Shown: positions 30,423 through 39,212 of the stretch, in pieces
How positions within the stretch are numbered: position 1 is the stretch's first letter
How the letters are laid out: the number at the start of each line of letters is the position of its first letter
Assembly (NCBI RefSeq): GCF_009193155.1
Contig: NZ_VUKD01000001.1
Coordinates: forward strand, 558,001 to 622,000
Reading direction: 5' to 3'
Source of the DNA: Georgenia subflava
Lineage (GTDB): Bacteria > Actinomycetota > Actinomycetes > Actinomycetales > Actinomycetaceae
Length of the DNA stretch: 64,000 bases
Program-made: the position numbers and the translations under genes
The notes under the pieces: generated by a model
What the model was told of the DNA's origin: nothing
Databases searched by the model: none
The model's input: only the letters and a program-made list of their open reading frames with translations

Positions 30423-30581
30423 CGTGCTCTCCTTCCGTCTGCCCCTTCCGGGGCGCCTTCCCGGTTCACGACCGACGGGTCGCCGGTCGTCGTGACCGAG
30501 CCTGCGGCCGGACGGGACCGCAGCGCGCCGGACCGGCGCGACGCTGTGGAGGCGACGGCAGCAGCACCGGTTGTGGAGCCG
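30423..30581. other. gap between tadC and the pilin gene
   Basis: A 158-base break in an otherwise overlapping operon. It could carry a promoter or processing site that gives the pilin separate expression. No clear -10 box or hairpin was identified. Confidence 0.3.
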
Positions 30582-31145
30582 TCAGCCACCGAGGATCCCG
30601 CCGCCCGCGGCGATCACCACCGGGACCAGACCGAGCAGGACGAACGCCGGGAGGAAGCACAGCCCGAGCGGCAGCACGAGCCGCACACCCAGCCGCGCCG
30701 CAGCCTCCTGGGCCTGCCGGTGACGGGTCGCCCGGACAGATCCGGCGGCCTGCCGGAGCAGGGGCCCAGGCGCGGCCCCGTCGAGCCAGGCAGGTTCGAG
30801 GGCGTCCGCCAGCGGGGCGAGGTGGCGCGGCGCCCCCGCCCAGGCCTCCTCCCAGGGAGCGCCCAGGAGCAGCGCACTGCCCGCCTGCCGCAGCGCCGCC
30901 CCCGGGGCTGCCGGATCCGGACCGCTGACGGCCCGGCCGAGCGCCTGCAGCGTGCCGGGGACCGCCGCGCCGGCCCCGAGTGCCGCGTCGGCAAGGTCGA
31001 GCAGGACCGCGACGTCGACGTCACCGTTCACGGGAGCAGGACGCCGGACCCGCCGACATGGTCGCACGGTGCGCGCCTGCCGGTCGGCCAGCGCCCAGGG
31101 CAGAGCGGCAAGCACTGCCAGAACGAGCAGTACCGCCACCATCAT
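30582..31145 (-). CDS. tadC: TadC-like type II secretion F-domain protein
   Basis: A 187-residue platform protein of the Flp pilus machine (Rv3657c type). An N-terminal helix (MMVAVLLVLAVLAALPWALA) precedes a cytoplasmic F domain (VDVAVLLDLADAALGAGAAV, then LRQAGSALLLGAPWEEAW) and two C-terminal helices ending VIAAGGGILGG. The first of two adjacent ATGs overlaps the tadB stop (ATGA). It is shorter than TadC of Gram-negatives, as in other actinobacteria. Confidence 0.87.
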   Translation of the reverse strand: MMVAVLLVLAVLAALPWALADRQARTVRPCRRVRRPAPVNGDVDVAVLLDLADAALGAGAAVPGTLQALGRAVSGPDPAAPGAALRQAGSALLLGAPWEEAWAGAPRHLAPLADALEPAWLDGAAPGPLLRQAAGSVRATRHRQAQEAAARLGVRLVLPLGLCFLPAFVLLGLVPVVIAAGGGILGG

Positions 31146-31966
31146 TGCCTCGCTCTCCGACGGGAGTCTCGGCCAGGCTCGGCTGCGGCGGGTCCGGTCC
31201 GGCGGGCCGACCGGAAGGATTCGCCGGCAGCGGTCGCCGCACGCTCGAGCGTGGCGACCCACCGCCGGCCGAGCACCATGAGGGCGACGCCGCCCACGAG
31301 GCAGACGCTGCCGAGCCCCCCGCCCAGGAGCACGGCGACCGGGTCCGCGCCCACAGCCGCCCCGAGGACGAGCCCGAGCAGCGGCAACCACCCGAGCAGC
31401 CGCGCCGTCGAGCGTGGCCCGGCAAGGGCGACCGACCGCGCCGCACGGGCGTTGCCTGCCTCGGTCAGCCCGTGGGCACAGCGCTCGAGGACCTGCGCCA
31501 GCGGAGCACCGAGCTCGTGGGTGAGGCGGCAGGCGGCAAGTGCGCCCGGCAGTGCACCGGCCGTGGTGACGCCGACGCCCGGACGACGGACGAGGCGCCG
31601 GAGCATCCGAGGCACCCCCTCCAGCTCGACCTGGCGCCGGGCCAGCTCGGCGAGCGGCCCGGGGACCCCGTCGTCGTCGGGACCGTCCCGGCCGCTGGTG
31701 ATACCGATACGGGCGAAGGTCTCGCGCCAGGCACTCTCGACGTCGGCGCCCGCACGCAGACGGGTGGCCACCTCGGTGACGACGACGCCGAGGTCCGGCT
31801 CCGCCGGCCGGTGCCCACGCCCACCGCGCCTGCGCCGGACCAGCCGGCGGTCGGGGACCGCGCCGAGGTGACGGGTGGGAGGCGTCGTCCCGGGTGGCCG
31901 GCGAGCCGGTACCAGCAGCGCGACCGCGAGGGCGAGCAGCCCCCCGACGGCGAGCGCGACGGTCAC
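31142..31966 (-). CDS. tadB: TadB-like type II secretion F-domain protein
   Basis: A 274-residue membrane platform protein (Rv3658c type). It has an N-terminal helix, a cytoplasmic F-domain (VVVTEVATRLRAGADVESAW, LTHELGAPLAQVLERCAHGL) and C-terminal helices (LLGWLPLLGLVLGAAVGADP). The GTG at 31966 overlaps the tadA stop (GTGA). The much longer frame that is open upstream is out of phase with TadA and is rejected. Confidence 0.87.
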   Translation of the reverse strand: MTVALAVGGLLALAVALLVPARRPPGTTPPTRHLGAVPDRRLVRRRRGGRGHRPAEPDLGVVVTEVATRLRAGADVESAWRETFARIGITSGRDGPDDDGVPGPLAELARRQVELEGVPRMLRRLVRRPGVGVTTAGALPGALAACRLTHELGAPLAQVLERCAHGLTEAGNARAARSVALAGPRSTARLLGWLPLLGLVLGAAVGADPVAVLLGGGLGSVCLVGGVALMVLGRRWVATLERAATAAGESFRSARRTGPAAAEPGRDSRRRARQ

Positions 31967-33453
31967 GTCGCCAGGCCGGCAGCGTGCCGGCCGCGACCGC
32001 CGGCGACGAACACCGCGGGCCGCGGCTGCGCGGCCGGCTCGGCATCGCCGGGCAACTGTGCGGCTGAGCCGCGATCGCCGACTGCCTCGCCGGCCCCGGG
32101 AGCCGGACCGGCCACGCCCTCGGACGGACGGAATCGGGCGCCGTCGGACGGGCCAGGCCGCACGCTCTCGGAAAGGCCGAGCCGGGCGCCGTCGGAGGGG
32201 CCAGGCCGCACACCCTCGGACGGACGGAGCCGGGCGCCGTCGGACGGACCAGGCCGCGCACCCTCGGAAAGGCCGAGCCGGGCGCCGTCGGACGGACCAG
32301 GCCGCGCGCCCTCGGAGAGGCCGAGCCGGGCGGCGAGCCGCGGCCAGCCGGCACCGTGGCGGACAGCGCCGTCGGTGCCGACCGACAGCGCGGTCTCGCA
32401 GACGAGCTCGGGGCCGCGCCGGTCCAGCACGCCGACCTCCACGAGGCGCCGCAGCCCGGTCTCGGCCCGGCGCAGGTGGAGTACGGCGTCGAGCGCGCTG
32501 ACGGCCTGAGCGGTCATGGTGGCCTCCGCCAGGCCGGCCAGGGCGCCGAGTGCCACCAGCCTGGCGGGCACGTCGGCCGAGGTGTTCGCGTGCACGGTGG
32601 CCCAGCCGCCGTCGTGCCCGGTGTTGAGCGCGCCGAGGACGTCGCGGACCTCCGGCCCCCGGCACTCGCCCAGCACGATGCGGTCGGGCCGCATCCGCAT
32701 GGCCGCCCGGACGAGGTCGCTGAGCGGCACCTCCCCCACCTGCTGGACGTTGGCGCGGCGCACCTGCAGGTGAACCACATGGGGGTGCGTCGGACGCAGC
32801 TCGGCGGACTCCTCGATGCACACGATCCGCTCCCCGTGCCCCACCAGGGACAGCAGCGCCGCGAGCAGGGTGGTCTTGCCGGAACCGGTGGCGCCGGAGA
32901 CCAGCACGTTGGCACGACGGTCGACCAGCGCACCCAGGACAGGCGCGAGGGCGCCCGGCACGGTGCCGCAGGCGACGAGCTGGTCGAGGGTGAGCACCCG
33001 GGTGCGATGGGTGCGCAACGAGATTAGCGTGCCGGTGGCCGAGAGCGGCGGCAGGACGGCGTGCAGCCGGGTGCCGTCCGGCAGCGAGCCGTCCACCACG
33101 GGGCTGGCGTCGTCGAGGCGCTGCCCGCACGCGGCGGCGAGCCGGGCGGCCAGCGAACGGACCGCCGCGGCGTCGTCGAATGTCGCGTCCGTGACGTCGA
33201 CCCTCTCGAGGCCGGCACCGCGGTCCACCCAGACGCCGTCGGTGCCGTTGACGAGGACGTCGGTGACCAGTGGGTCCTCGAGCAGCGGCTGGAGGACCGG
33301 GCCGCCGCCACGGAGCTGGGCGCGCACCTCGGTGTCGAGCCGCAGCAGGCCGGCGGCGCCGACGCCGGTGTCGGCGTCACCGAGGGCCCCGGTCAGGCTC
33401 GCACCACGCGCCAGCGCGGTCCGCACGCGCGCCACCTGCGCTGGGGCGCTCAC
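31963..33453 (-). CDS. tadA: TadA/CpaF-type pilus assembly ATPase
   Basis: The motor ATPase of the Flp pilus (496 aa, Rv3659c type). Walker A VSGATGSGKTT is at about 187, the Asp box MRPDRIVLGECRG follows, and the His box is in GHDGGWATVHANTSADVPARL. The core ends near residue 370. Beyond it is a repetitive tail of RPGPSDGARLGLSEG units from a 48-bp DNA repeat, unlike typical CpaF proteins. The GTG at 33453 overlaps the upstream gene's stop. Confidence 0.92.
   Translation of the reverse strand: MSAPAQVARVRTALARGASLTGALGDADTGVGAAGLLRLDTEVRAQLRGGGPVLQPLLEDPLVTDVLVNGTDGVWVDRGAGLERVDVTDATFDDAAAVRSLAARLAAACGQRLDDASPVVDGSLPDGTRLHAVLPPLSATGTLISLRTHRTRVLTLDQLVACGTVPGALAPVLGALVDRRANVLVSGATGSGKTTLLAALLSLVGHGERIVCIEESAELRPTHPHVVHLQVRRANVQQVGEVPLSDLVRAAMRMRPDRIVLGECRGPEVRDVLGALNTGHDGGWATVHANTSADVPARLVALGALAGLAEATMTAQAVSALDAVLHLRRAETGLRRLVEVGVLDRRGPELVCETALSVGTDGAVRHGAGWPRLAARLGLSEGARPGPSDGARLGLSEGARPGPSDGARLRPSEGVRPGPSDGARLGLSESVRPGPSDGARFRPSEGVAGPAPGAGEAVGDRGSAAQLPGDAEPAAQPRPAVFVAGGRGRHAAGLAT
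32114..32330. repeat. 48-bp in-frame repeat in the tadA tail
   Basis: CCGTCGGA recurs at 32141, 32189, 32237 and 32285 (period exactly 48). It encodes a 16-residue unit rich in Pro, Ser, Gly and Arg. Confidence 0.92.
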
Positions 33454-34463
33454 GGGTCGAGACCCAGCTTCTCGACCAGGGCGCGCGCAGTCGTCATGAC
33501 GCCCCCGCGCCGCTGGTCGCCGGGCGTGACGCCGTGCTCGATGCCGGCGGGCAGTGCCCGCTCGTCACGCATCCTGGCCGTCAGAGCCAGCCCGGCCGCG
33601 GCGGCGATGTCCTCGGCGTCCTGGCCCCGCTCGCGCACCACGAGGTGGACCCGGTCGACGGGGACCGCGGTGCCGGCGAGCCCGCCGACGGCCTGGGCGG
33701 CGGCCCCGCCGCGCACGCCACCGCAGGTGAGAAGGACGAGGTCGGCGCACCAGCCCAGCCACAGCTCCTGCGCGGGCCCGGGCGCCAGGACCTGACGCGG
33801 GAGATCCAGCACGACGACGTCGTGCCCCTGGCCCAGGGCGCGCACGGCAGAGCGGACGACGAGGTCTTCCGCCTGGGCCCCGCCGCGCCGGTCCCCGGAC
33901 AGCACCCGCACGAGGTGCCAGGTGGGCAGCGCCAGGGCGAGCTGCTCGGGAAGCAGGGCGCCGCGCTCGCCGTGCACGTCGGCCCAGCGCCTGCCGGGGT
34001 CGTGCTCGAGCCCCAGCAGGACGTCGAGGCCGCCGCCTGCCGGGTCGAGGTCCACCAGAGCCGTCGCCGCTCCGGCGCCGACGCACGCGCGGGCCAGACC
34101 AGCTGCCAGCACGGAGGCACCCGCCCCACCGTGCGCACCCACCACCCCGACCGTCCGGGCGCGGTGCGGCGTCCCGGCCATGACCAGGACGTCCAGCAGC
34201 GTCGCATCGTCTGCAGGCAGCCGCACGGACGTGGGGACGGCGTCCGTCACCGCGGCCGGCTGCACCCGCACCGGATCCACCCGGACGGCCAGGTCGCCCG
34301 TGGGGCCGGCGTCGAGGGTCACCGCGGCCGCTGGAAGCACCCGGTCCTCGGGCACGACCACGAGAGCGATCCCGGCGAGGTCGGTGAGTCGGCGGACCTG
34401 GTCGGCGAGCACACCGTCGCCGGTGCGCAGCACCACCTCCGCCATTCGCGTGCTCGTTCCCAT
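33450..34463 (-). CDS. CpaE/TadZ-like (Ssd-type) ATPase-fold protein
   Basis: A 337-residue MinD/ParA-fold protein heading the tad operon (Rv3660c/Ssd type), thought to position the pilus apparatus or influence septation. A receiver-like N-terminus (residues 1-100) precedes a degenerate deviant Walker A, GAHGGAGASVLA, that lacks the usual Lys. Conserved LVDLDPAGGGLDVLLGLE and DVVVLDLPR follow. The ATG at 34463 is chosen for the AAAGGA 5 bases upstream. A second in-frame ATG at 34445 is possible. Confidence 0.87.
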   Translation of the reverse strand: MGTSTRMAEVVLRTGDGVLADQVRRLTDLAGIALVVVPEDRVLPAAAVTLDAGPTGDLAVRVDPVRVQPAAVTDAVPTSVRLPADDATLLDVLVMAGTPHRARTVGVVGAHGGAGASVLAAGLARACVGAGAATALVDLDPAGGGLDVLLGLEHDPGRRWADVHGERGALLPEQLALALPTWHLVRVLSGDRRGGAQAEDLVVRSAVRALGQGHDVVVLDLPRQVLAPGPAQELWLGWCADLVLLTCGGVRGGAAAQAVGGLAGTAVPVDRVHLVVRERGQDAEDIAAAAGLALTARMRDERALPAGIEHGVTPGDQRRGGVMTTARALVEKLGLDP

Positions 34464-34482
34464 CCCGGTCCTTTCTCCTCCG

Positions 34483-34680
34483 TCGTCGGGACGTCCTCGT
34501 GCCGTCGAGACGTCGTCCTGCTGTCGTCGAGACGTCCTCCTGCTGTCGTCGGGACGTCGCGCCGCTGCTCCGGCCGGCCCGGCGTCGCCGGCGTCCCGAC
34601 GTCGATCCCGACCCAGTCGCCGTCGTCCCGACGTCGCTCCCAACCCTGTCGCCGTCGTCCCGACGTCGCTCCCGACCTTG
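34483..34680. repeat. direct and inverted repeats upstream of the tad operon
   Basis: GTCG(G/A)GACGTC occurs four times between 34483 and 34560, about 20 bases apart. Its near-complement GTCCCGACGTCG occurs three times between 34590 and 34670, the last two 32 bases apart. The two halves could fold against each other. The gap contains no gene. Confidence 0.7.
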
Positions 34681-34861
34681 GCGCGGACCGGACCCGCCGC
34701 GCCGACAGGGTGTGGACGGGTACGACGCCGCCACCGCTGTGGACGGGCGCGCGTCACCGTGACCACGCCCTCCCGTCCTCCGCGCGCAGGTGATAGCCCG
34801 CGTGCCGACAGCGCCTCGGGCGAGCCGCCGGTACCAGGGGCAGGGCCGGGGCCTGCGGCGA

Positions 34862-34867
34862 TAGGCT
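34862..34867 (+). promoter_or_regulatory. -10 box upstream of the two-module membrane protein gene
   Basis: TAGGCT, 23 bases before the TTG at 34891, leaving room for the GGAGG ribosome site. Confidence 0.45.
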
Positions 34868-34890
34868 GCCGATGGCGGAACGGAGGACCG

Positions 34891-35874
34891 TTGAGCAACC
34901 AGGACGAACCACCTCAGGCGGCCGACCCGAACCGGTCCTACGGCAGCACCTACCCGCCCGTGCCGCCGCGCTCGCGAAGGGCAGGGCACGTCGTCGGCAT
35001 CGTCGCGGGGCTGCTGCTCCCGCCCGTGTTCCTGGTCCTCGTGGCGCTCGGCTGGTCCGAGCTCACCGGCGGTGCGGGACTCCTGGGGCTCGCCTACCTG
35101 CTGCTCGGCGTGGCGGTGCTCGCCGGCCTCGCCGCGGTCGCTGCCCTGGGATCGAGCCTCGCCCTGGTGGTCGGCGGGCTCGTCTGGGGCGTCGCCGGAC
35201 ATCTCGGCCGCGACGCGGTCGGACCTGCTCTGACCGACGCGACGTCCGGTGTCCCCGCGACTCTCGGCGTCGCGCTGACCGGTCCGCTGTACTTCGCGCC
35301 GGTCGCGGTGCTCGGGGTCACGATGGTGGCCGGCGGCATGGCGGTGCATCTGGCCCGCCGGGCCGGTCGCCGGCAGGAGCGGGTCGAGGCACGTCAGACC
35401 CGCGGCACTCAGGTCGGTGAGGCACCGGTGCCGCCGGGCTCCCGCCGGTGGGCGCACGTCCTCGGCACGGTGCTGGCTCTGGTCGCCACCGTCGTCGCGC
35501 TCTTGGTGCTGGCCCGCGACGCGGGGGCCGGCGGTCCGGGCTGGACCGTGCCGGTGCTGGTCGGCGCGTCGGTGCTCCTCGCGGCCGCCGCGCTGGTGGG
35601 GGCGGTCTCCTCCCTCGGGCCGCAGGTGGCCGGCTGGGGGCTGCTCGTCGCGCCCGCCATGGCGGCGCTGTGGTTCACCCGGCCGGGCTCGCCCGAGGTG
35701 CTCGCGCCCGTGGTGGAGACGCTGTTCCGGCTGACCGGCGGGCCGCTCCTGACGGTCACCGGCACGCTGCTCCTGCTCGGCCTGACCCTTGCGATCGGCG
35801 GTGCGGCGGCCCACTGGGCCAGGCGCGCCGGTCGGCGGTACGAACGGGTGGACCTGGCACTGACGGCCAGGTGA
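34891..35874 (+). CDS. membrane protein with two repeated modules, 327 aa
   Basis: I do not recognise a named family. The chain has two similar halves. Each begins with (G/W)AHV(V/L)G and a helix, continues through further hydrophobic segments, and ends in a helix followed by a basic motif: LARRAGRRQERVE at about 160 and WARRAGRRYERVD near the C-terminus. About eight transmembrane segments are likely. The TTG at 34891 is preceded by CGGAGGACCG, a good ribosome site, and matches where the protein-like sequence begins. The next gene encodes a third copy of the module. Confidence 0.78.
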   Translation: MSNQDEPPQAADPNRSYGSTYPPVPPRSRRAGHVVGIVAGLLLPPVFLVLVALGWSELTGGAGLLGLAYLLLGVAVLAGLAAVAALGSSLALVVGGLVWGVAGHLGRDAVGPALTDATSGVPATLGVALTGPLYFAPVAVLGVTMVAGGMAVHLARRAGRRQERVEARQTRGTQVGEAPVPPGSRRWAHVLGTVLALVATVVALLVLARDAGAGGPGWTVPVLVGASVLLAAAALVGAVSSLGPQVAGWGLLVAPAMAALWFTRPGSPEVLAPVVETLFRLTGGPLLTVTGTLLLLGLTLAIGGAAAHWARRAGRRYERVDLALTAR

Positions 35875-36027
35875 CCAGTCGACGGGTAGGCGCGGGCAGA
35901 TTCGCCCGCGGCGGGCGTTGGAACCCACGCAGGGGCGGGGATCCGCCTCTGGCGGGGCATCGAACCGACGCAGGAGCGGGAGTGCTGCGCGCGGCGCGCC
36001 CCCGTGGTCGCCCCCACCGGTGCTCGG

Positions 36028-36033
36028 TAGCGT
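36028..36033 (+). promoter_or_regulatory. -10 box of the one-module membrane protein gene
   Basis: TAGCGT, about 25 bases before the GTG at 36059. Confidence 0.4.
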
Positions 36034-36058
36034 GGGAACGACCTATCCAGGAGGCCCC

Positions 36059-37033
36059 GTGAGCACCCCCAGTCCCGACCACCGCGCCGAGTCCGAGACA
36101 CCCGGCAGCGAGCCCACCGGCCCGGCGAGCGCCGGTCGGATCGACCACGACGCCACGACCGGCGACGCCACGGCCGGCCAGGCCGCCCCGGCGCGGGCCG
36201 ACGTCTCCCCTGGCTCCGACGCCCCCGCCCGCACAGACGCGGAGTCCGAGACCGAGACCACTGCCGTGCGCCGGAGGGGCTTCCTCGGGCTGCACGGCGA
36301 CGACGCGGCCGCCGCCCCGTCGACCGGCGTGGCGGACGCCCCGTCGACCGGCGCGGCGGAGACCCGCCGGCTCAGCCCCTCCAGGGGGAGCTCCGCCGTC
36401 ACGCCCGACCGTGCCGGCGACGACGCCGCGCTGCGGGAGCGCTGGCGCGACCAGCCCGAGCCCACCACCGACGTGCTCCTCGACGGCGCCACCCAGGCGG
36501 CGCCCCGGTCGAGGGCCGGCGCCCACGTGCTGGCGCTGGTCCTCTCGATCCTCCTGGTCCCGATCGCCTGGTACCTCGTGGCCGACGCCGGAGCCCGGCT
36601 GACGCTCGGTGAGGACTCGCCGTGGGAGACGGGCGACCTCAACCCTGCCGCCCTGATCGAGCTGGTCGCCGCCCTGGTGGTCGTCGCCGCGGTGCTCTTG
36701 CTGGCGCGCTGGTCGTCCGTCGGCGCCATCGTCACGGGCGTCGTCGTGCTCCTCGCAGGCCTGGCCTTCGTCGTCGTGCCGGGTCTGACCCGGGAGGTCC
36801 TCGAGCCGGCGCTTGAGTGGCTGCGCGGCTTCAACGACCTCGGCGGCAACGTCGCCCACCACCTCACCGCGGACGGTCCGGCCGGACGCATCGCCCTGTA
36901 CGGCCTGGCGCTGATCCTGGTCGGTGTCGTCTCGCACGGCGCCCGCCGCCTGGGCCGCTCGGAGGAGCGCTCTCGCGAGGCCCGTGCACGACGCGAGGAG
37001 CGTGCGGGGCGCCACGGCACCCCTCGCGCCTGA
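36059..37033 (+). CDS. membrane protein with one copy of the same module, 324 aa
   Basis: Residues 1-155 are hydrophilic and Ala/Glu/Thr-rich, probably disordered and cytoplasmic, with a repeated APSTG. Residues 160-310 form four hydrophobic segments that open GAHVLALVLSILLVPIAWYL and end SHGARRLGRSEERSREARARR. They resemble each half of the protein encoded just upstream. AGGAGG lies 5 bases before the GTG at 36059. The function is unknown. The pair sits between the tad operon and acs. Confidence 0.78.
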   Translation: MSTPSPDHRAESETPGSEPTGPASAGRIDHDATTGDATAGQAAPARADVSPGSDAPARTDAESETETTAVRRRGFLGLHGDDAAAAPSTGVADAPSTGAAETRRLSPSRGSSAVTPDRAGDDAALRERWRDQPEPTTDVLLDGATQAAPRSRAGAHVLALVLSILLVPIAWYLVADAGARLTLGEDSPWETGDLNPAALIELVAALVVVAAVLLLARWSSVGAIVTGVVVLLAGLAFVVVPGLTREVLEPALEWLRGFNDLGGNVAHHLTADGPAGRIALYGLALILVGVVSHGARRLGRSEERSREARARREERAGRHGTPRA

Positions 37034-37108
37034 CCGACGCGGCGCGGTCACGGGACCGATTCTGGCGCTCGTGCCCGACTTCGATATCTTGATGCGGACA
37101 GCCCTGTG

Positions 37109-37131
37109 AGCCACGGCACGCCGCCGTGGCT
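37109..37131 (+). terminator. short hairpin before acs
   Basis: Perfect 9-bp stem AGCCACGGC/GCCGTGGCT with a 5-nt loop, 75 bases after the membrane-protein stop and 36 bases before acs. It may end the upstream transcript or lie in the acs leader. Confidence 0.4.
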
Positions 37132-37167
37132 GCGGTCCGGAAGCGAACCACTCCACGGAGGACATCG

Positions 37168-39159
37168 ATGTCCCAGCACGACCCCGCCAGCACCACGCCG
37201 GAGAGCGGCCTGGAGAACCTCCTCCACGAGACGCGGGCCTTCCCGCCCAGCGAGGAGTTCGCCGCGCAGGCGAACGCCACCGCGGAGATGTACGACCGCG
37301 CCAAGGCCGACCGCGAGGGATTCTGGGCCGAGCAGGCCCGCGACCTGCTCACCTGGTCCAAGGACTTCACCGAGGTCGTGGACTTCTCCGGCGCACCGGT
37401 GGCCCGCTGGTTCGGTGACGGTGAGCTGAACGCCGCCTACAACGCCGTCGACCGGCACGTGGACGCAGGGCTCGGCGACCGGGTCGCGCTCCACTTCGAG
37501 GGCGAGCCGGGCGACACCCGCACGCTCACCTACGCCGACCTCAAGGAGCAGGTCTCCCGCGCCGCCAACGCGCTGGAGGCGCTCGGCGTCAAGACCGGCG
37601 ACCGGGTGGCGATCTACCTGCCCATGATCCCCGAGGCCGTCATCGCCATGCTCGCCTGCGCCCGGATCGGCGCCCCGCACTCGGTGATCTTCGGCGGCTT
37701 CTCCGCCGAGGCGCTGCACAGCCGCATCAACGACGCCGAGGCCCGGGTGGTCATCACGGCCGACGGCGGCTACCGCCGCGGCAAGCCCAGCGCCCTCAAG
37801 CCCGCCGTCGACGACGCGATCGCCAAGGGCACCCCGGTCGAGCACGTGCTCGTCGTCGAGCGGACCGGCCAGGACGTGGCATGGACCGAGGGCCGGGACA
37901 AGAAGTGGGCCGACGCCCTCGCGGAGGCCTCGCCCGAGCACACGCCGGTGCCGGTGGACGCCGAGCACCCGCTGTTCATCCTCTACACCTCCGGCACCAC
38001 CGGGAAGCCCAAGGGCATCCTGCACACCACCGGCGGTTACCTGACCCAGTGCGCCTTCACCCACAAGTACGTGTTCGACCTCAAGCCCGAGACCGACGTG
38101 TACTGGTGCACGGCGGACATCGGCTGGGTGACCGGCCACTCCTACGTCACGTACGGGCCGCTCATCAACGGTGCCACCCAGGTCATCTACGAGGGCACCC
38201 CGGACACCCCGGACAAGGACCGGTGGTGGGAGATCGTCGAGAAGTACAAGGTCTCCATCCTCTACACCGCCCCGACGGCGATCCGCACGTGCATGAAGTG
38301 GGGTGCGGAGTTCCCCGCCCGCCACGACCTGTCCTCGCTGCGGGTCCTCGGCTCCGTGGGCGAGCCCATCAACCCCGAGGCCTGGATCTGGTACCGCGAG
38401 ACCATCGGCGCCGGCACGACCCCGGTGGTGGACACGTGGTGGCAGACCGAGACGGGCGCCATCATGATCTCGCCGCTGCCCGGCGTGACGGCCGCCAAGC
38501 CCGGTTCCGCGCAGACCCCGCTGCCGGGCATCTCCGCCGACGTCTTCGACGAGGCCGGGCGCTCGGTGCCCGACGGCGACGGCGGCTACCTGGTCCTGAC
38601 GGAGCCGTGGCCGGCGATGCTCCGCGGCATCTGGGGCGACCCGCAGCGGTTCGCGGAGACCTACTGGTCGCGCTTCGAGGGCAAGTACTTCGCCGGCGAC
38701 GGCGCCAAGAAGGACGAGGACGGCGACATCTGGCTCCTCGGCCGGGTCGACGACGTCATGAACGTCTCCGGCCACCGTCTGTCGACGACGGAGATCGAGT
38801 CCGCCCTCGTCTCCCACCCGATCGTGGCCGAGGCCGCCGTGGTGGGCGCCAAGGACGACACCACCGGCCAGGCCGTCGTGGCATTCGTGATCCTGCGCTC
38901 GGACGCTCTGGAGCGGGTCGACGAGATCGGCGAGGGCGAGGACGTCGTCGCCGAGCTGCGCGCGCACGTGGCGAAGGAGATCGGGCCGATCGCGAAGCCA
39001 CGGTCCATCCTCGTCGTCGCCGAGCTGCCCAAGACCCGGTCCGGCAAGATCATGCGCCGCCTGCTGCGTGACATCGCCGAGGGCCGCGAGGCCGGCGACG
39101 TCACGACCCTGGCCGACTCCTCCGTGATGGACAAGATCAGCCAGGGCATGGGCAAGTAG
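37168..39159 (+). CDS. acsA: acetate-CoA ligase (acetyl-CoA synthetase)
   Basis: Converts acetate, ATP and CoA to acetyl-CoA. The 663 residues are of standard length. The AMP-binding signature is [11 protein letters not shown], then [36 protein letters not shown] and the C-terminal [16 protein letters not shown], whose Lys is the regulatory acetylation site in characterised enzymes. GGAGG lies 6 bases before the ATG at 37168. The gene lies on the same side of crp as in M. tuberculosis, and Crp control is plausible, but I did not find a clear site. A strong terminator follows. Confidence 0.97.
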   Translation: MSQHDPASTTPESGLENLLHETRAFPPSEEFAAQANATAEMYDRAKADREGFWAEQARDLLTWSKDFTEVVDFSGAPVARWFGDGELNAAYNAVDRHVDAGLGDRVALHFEGEPGDTRTLTYADLKEQVSRAANALEALGVKTGDRVAIYLPMIPEAVIAMLACARIGAPHSVIFGGFSAEALHSRINDAEARVVITADGGYRRGKPSALKPAVDDAIAKGTPVEHVLVVERTGQDVAWTEGRDKKWADALAEASPEHTPVPVDAEHPLFILYTSGTTGKPKGILHTTGGYLTQCAFTHKYVFDLKPETDVYWCTADIGWVTGHSYVTYGPLINGATQVIYEGTPDTPDKDRWWEIVEKYKVSILYTAPTAIRTCMKWGAEFPARHDLSSLRVLGSVGEPINPEAWIWYRETIGAGTTPVVDTWWQTETGAIMISPLPGVTAAKPGSAQTPLPGISADVFDEAGRSVPDGDGGYLVLTEPWPAMLRGIWGDPQRFAETYWSRFEGKYFAGDGAKKDEDGDIWLLGRVDDVMNVSGHRLSTTEIESALVSHPIVAEAAVVGAKDDTTGQAVVAFVILRSDALERVDEIGEGEDVVAELRAHVAKEIGPIAKPRSILVVAELPKTRSGKIMRRLLRDIAEGREAGDVTTLADSSVMDKISQGMGK

Positions 39160-39169
39160 CCGCCGCCCG

Positions 39170-39199
39170 GTCGCGGCGCACCGGCGGGTGCGCCGCGAC
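39170..39199 (+). terminator. acs terminator
   Basis: Perfect 13-bp stem (GTCGCGGCGCACC with its complement) around a 4-nt GGCG loop, starting 10 bases after the acs stop. The azlC -10 box begins 2 bases later. Confidence 0.85.
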
Positions 39200-39200
39200 C

Positions 39201-39206
39201 TAGTCT
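39201..39206 (+). promoter_or_regulatory. -10 box of azlC (leaderless)
   Basis: TAGTCT with a 6-base gap to the ATG at 39213. Confidence 0.65.
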
Positions 39207-39212
39207 GGGTCC

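Noticed and set aside
31967-33130. Upstream extension of tadB to a 662-residue protein
   Set aside because: The extension is out of phase with tadA and Arg/Ala-rich. The GTGA overlap at 31963-31966 gives a normal TadB length.
37081-37120. Crp site upstream of acs
   Set aside because: TGTGAGCC followed by no TCACA-like partner at the right distance. Not good enough to call.
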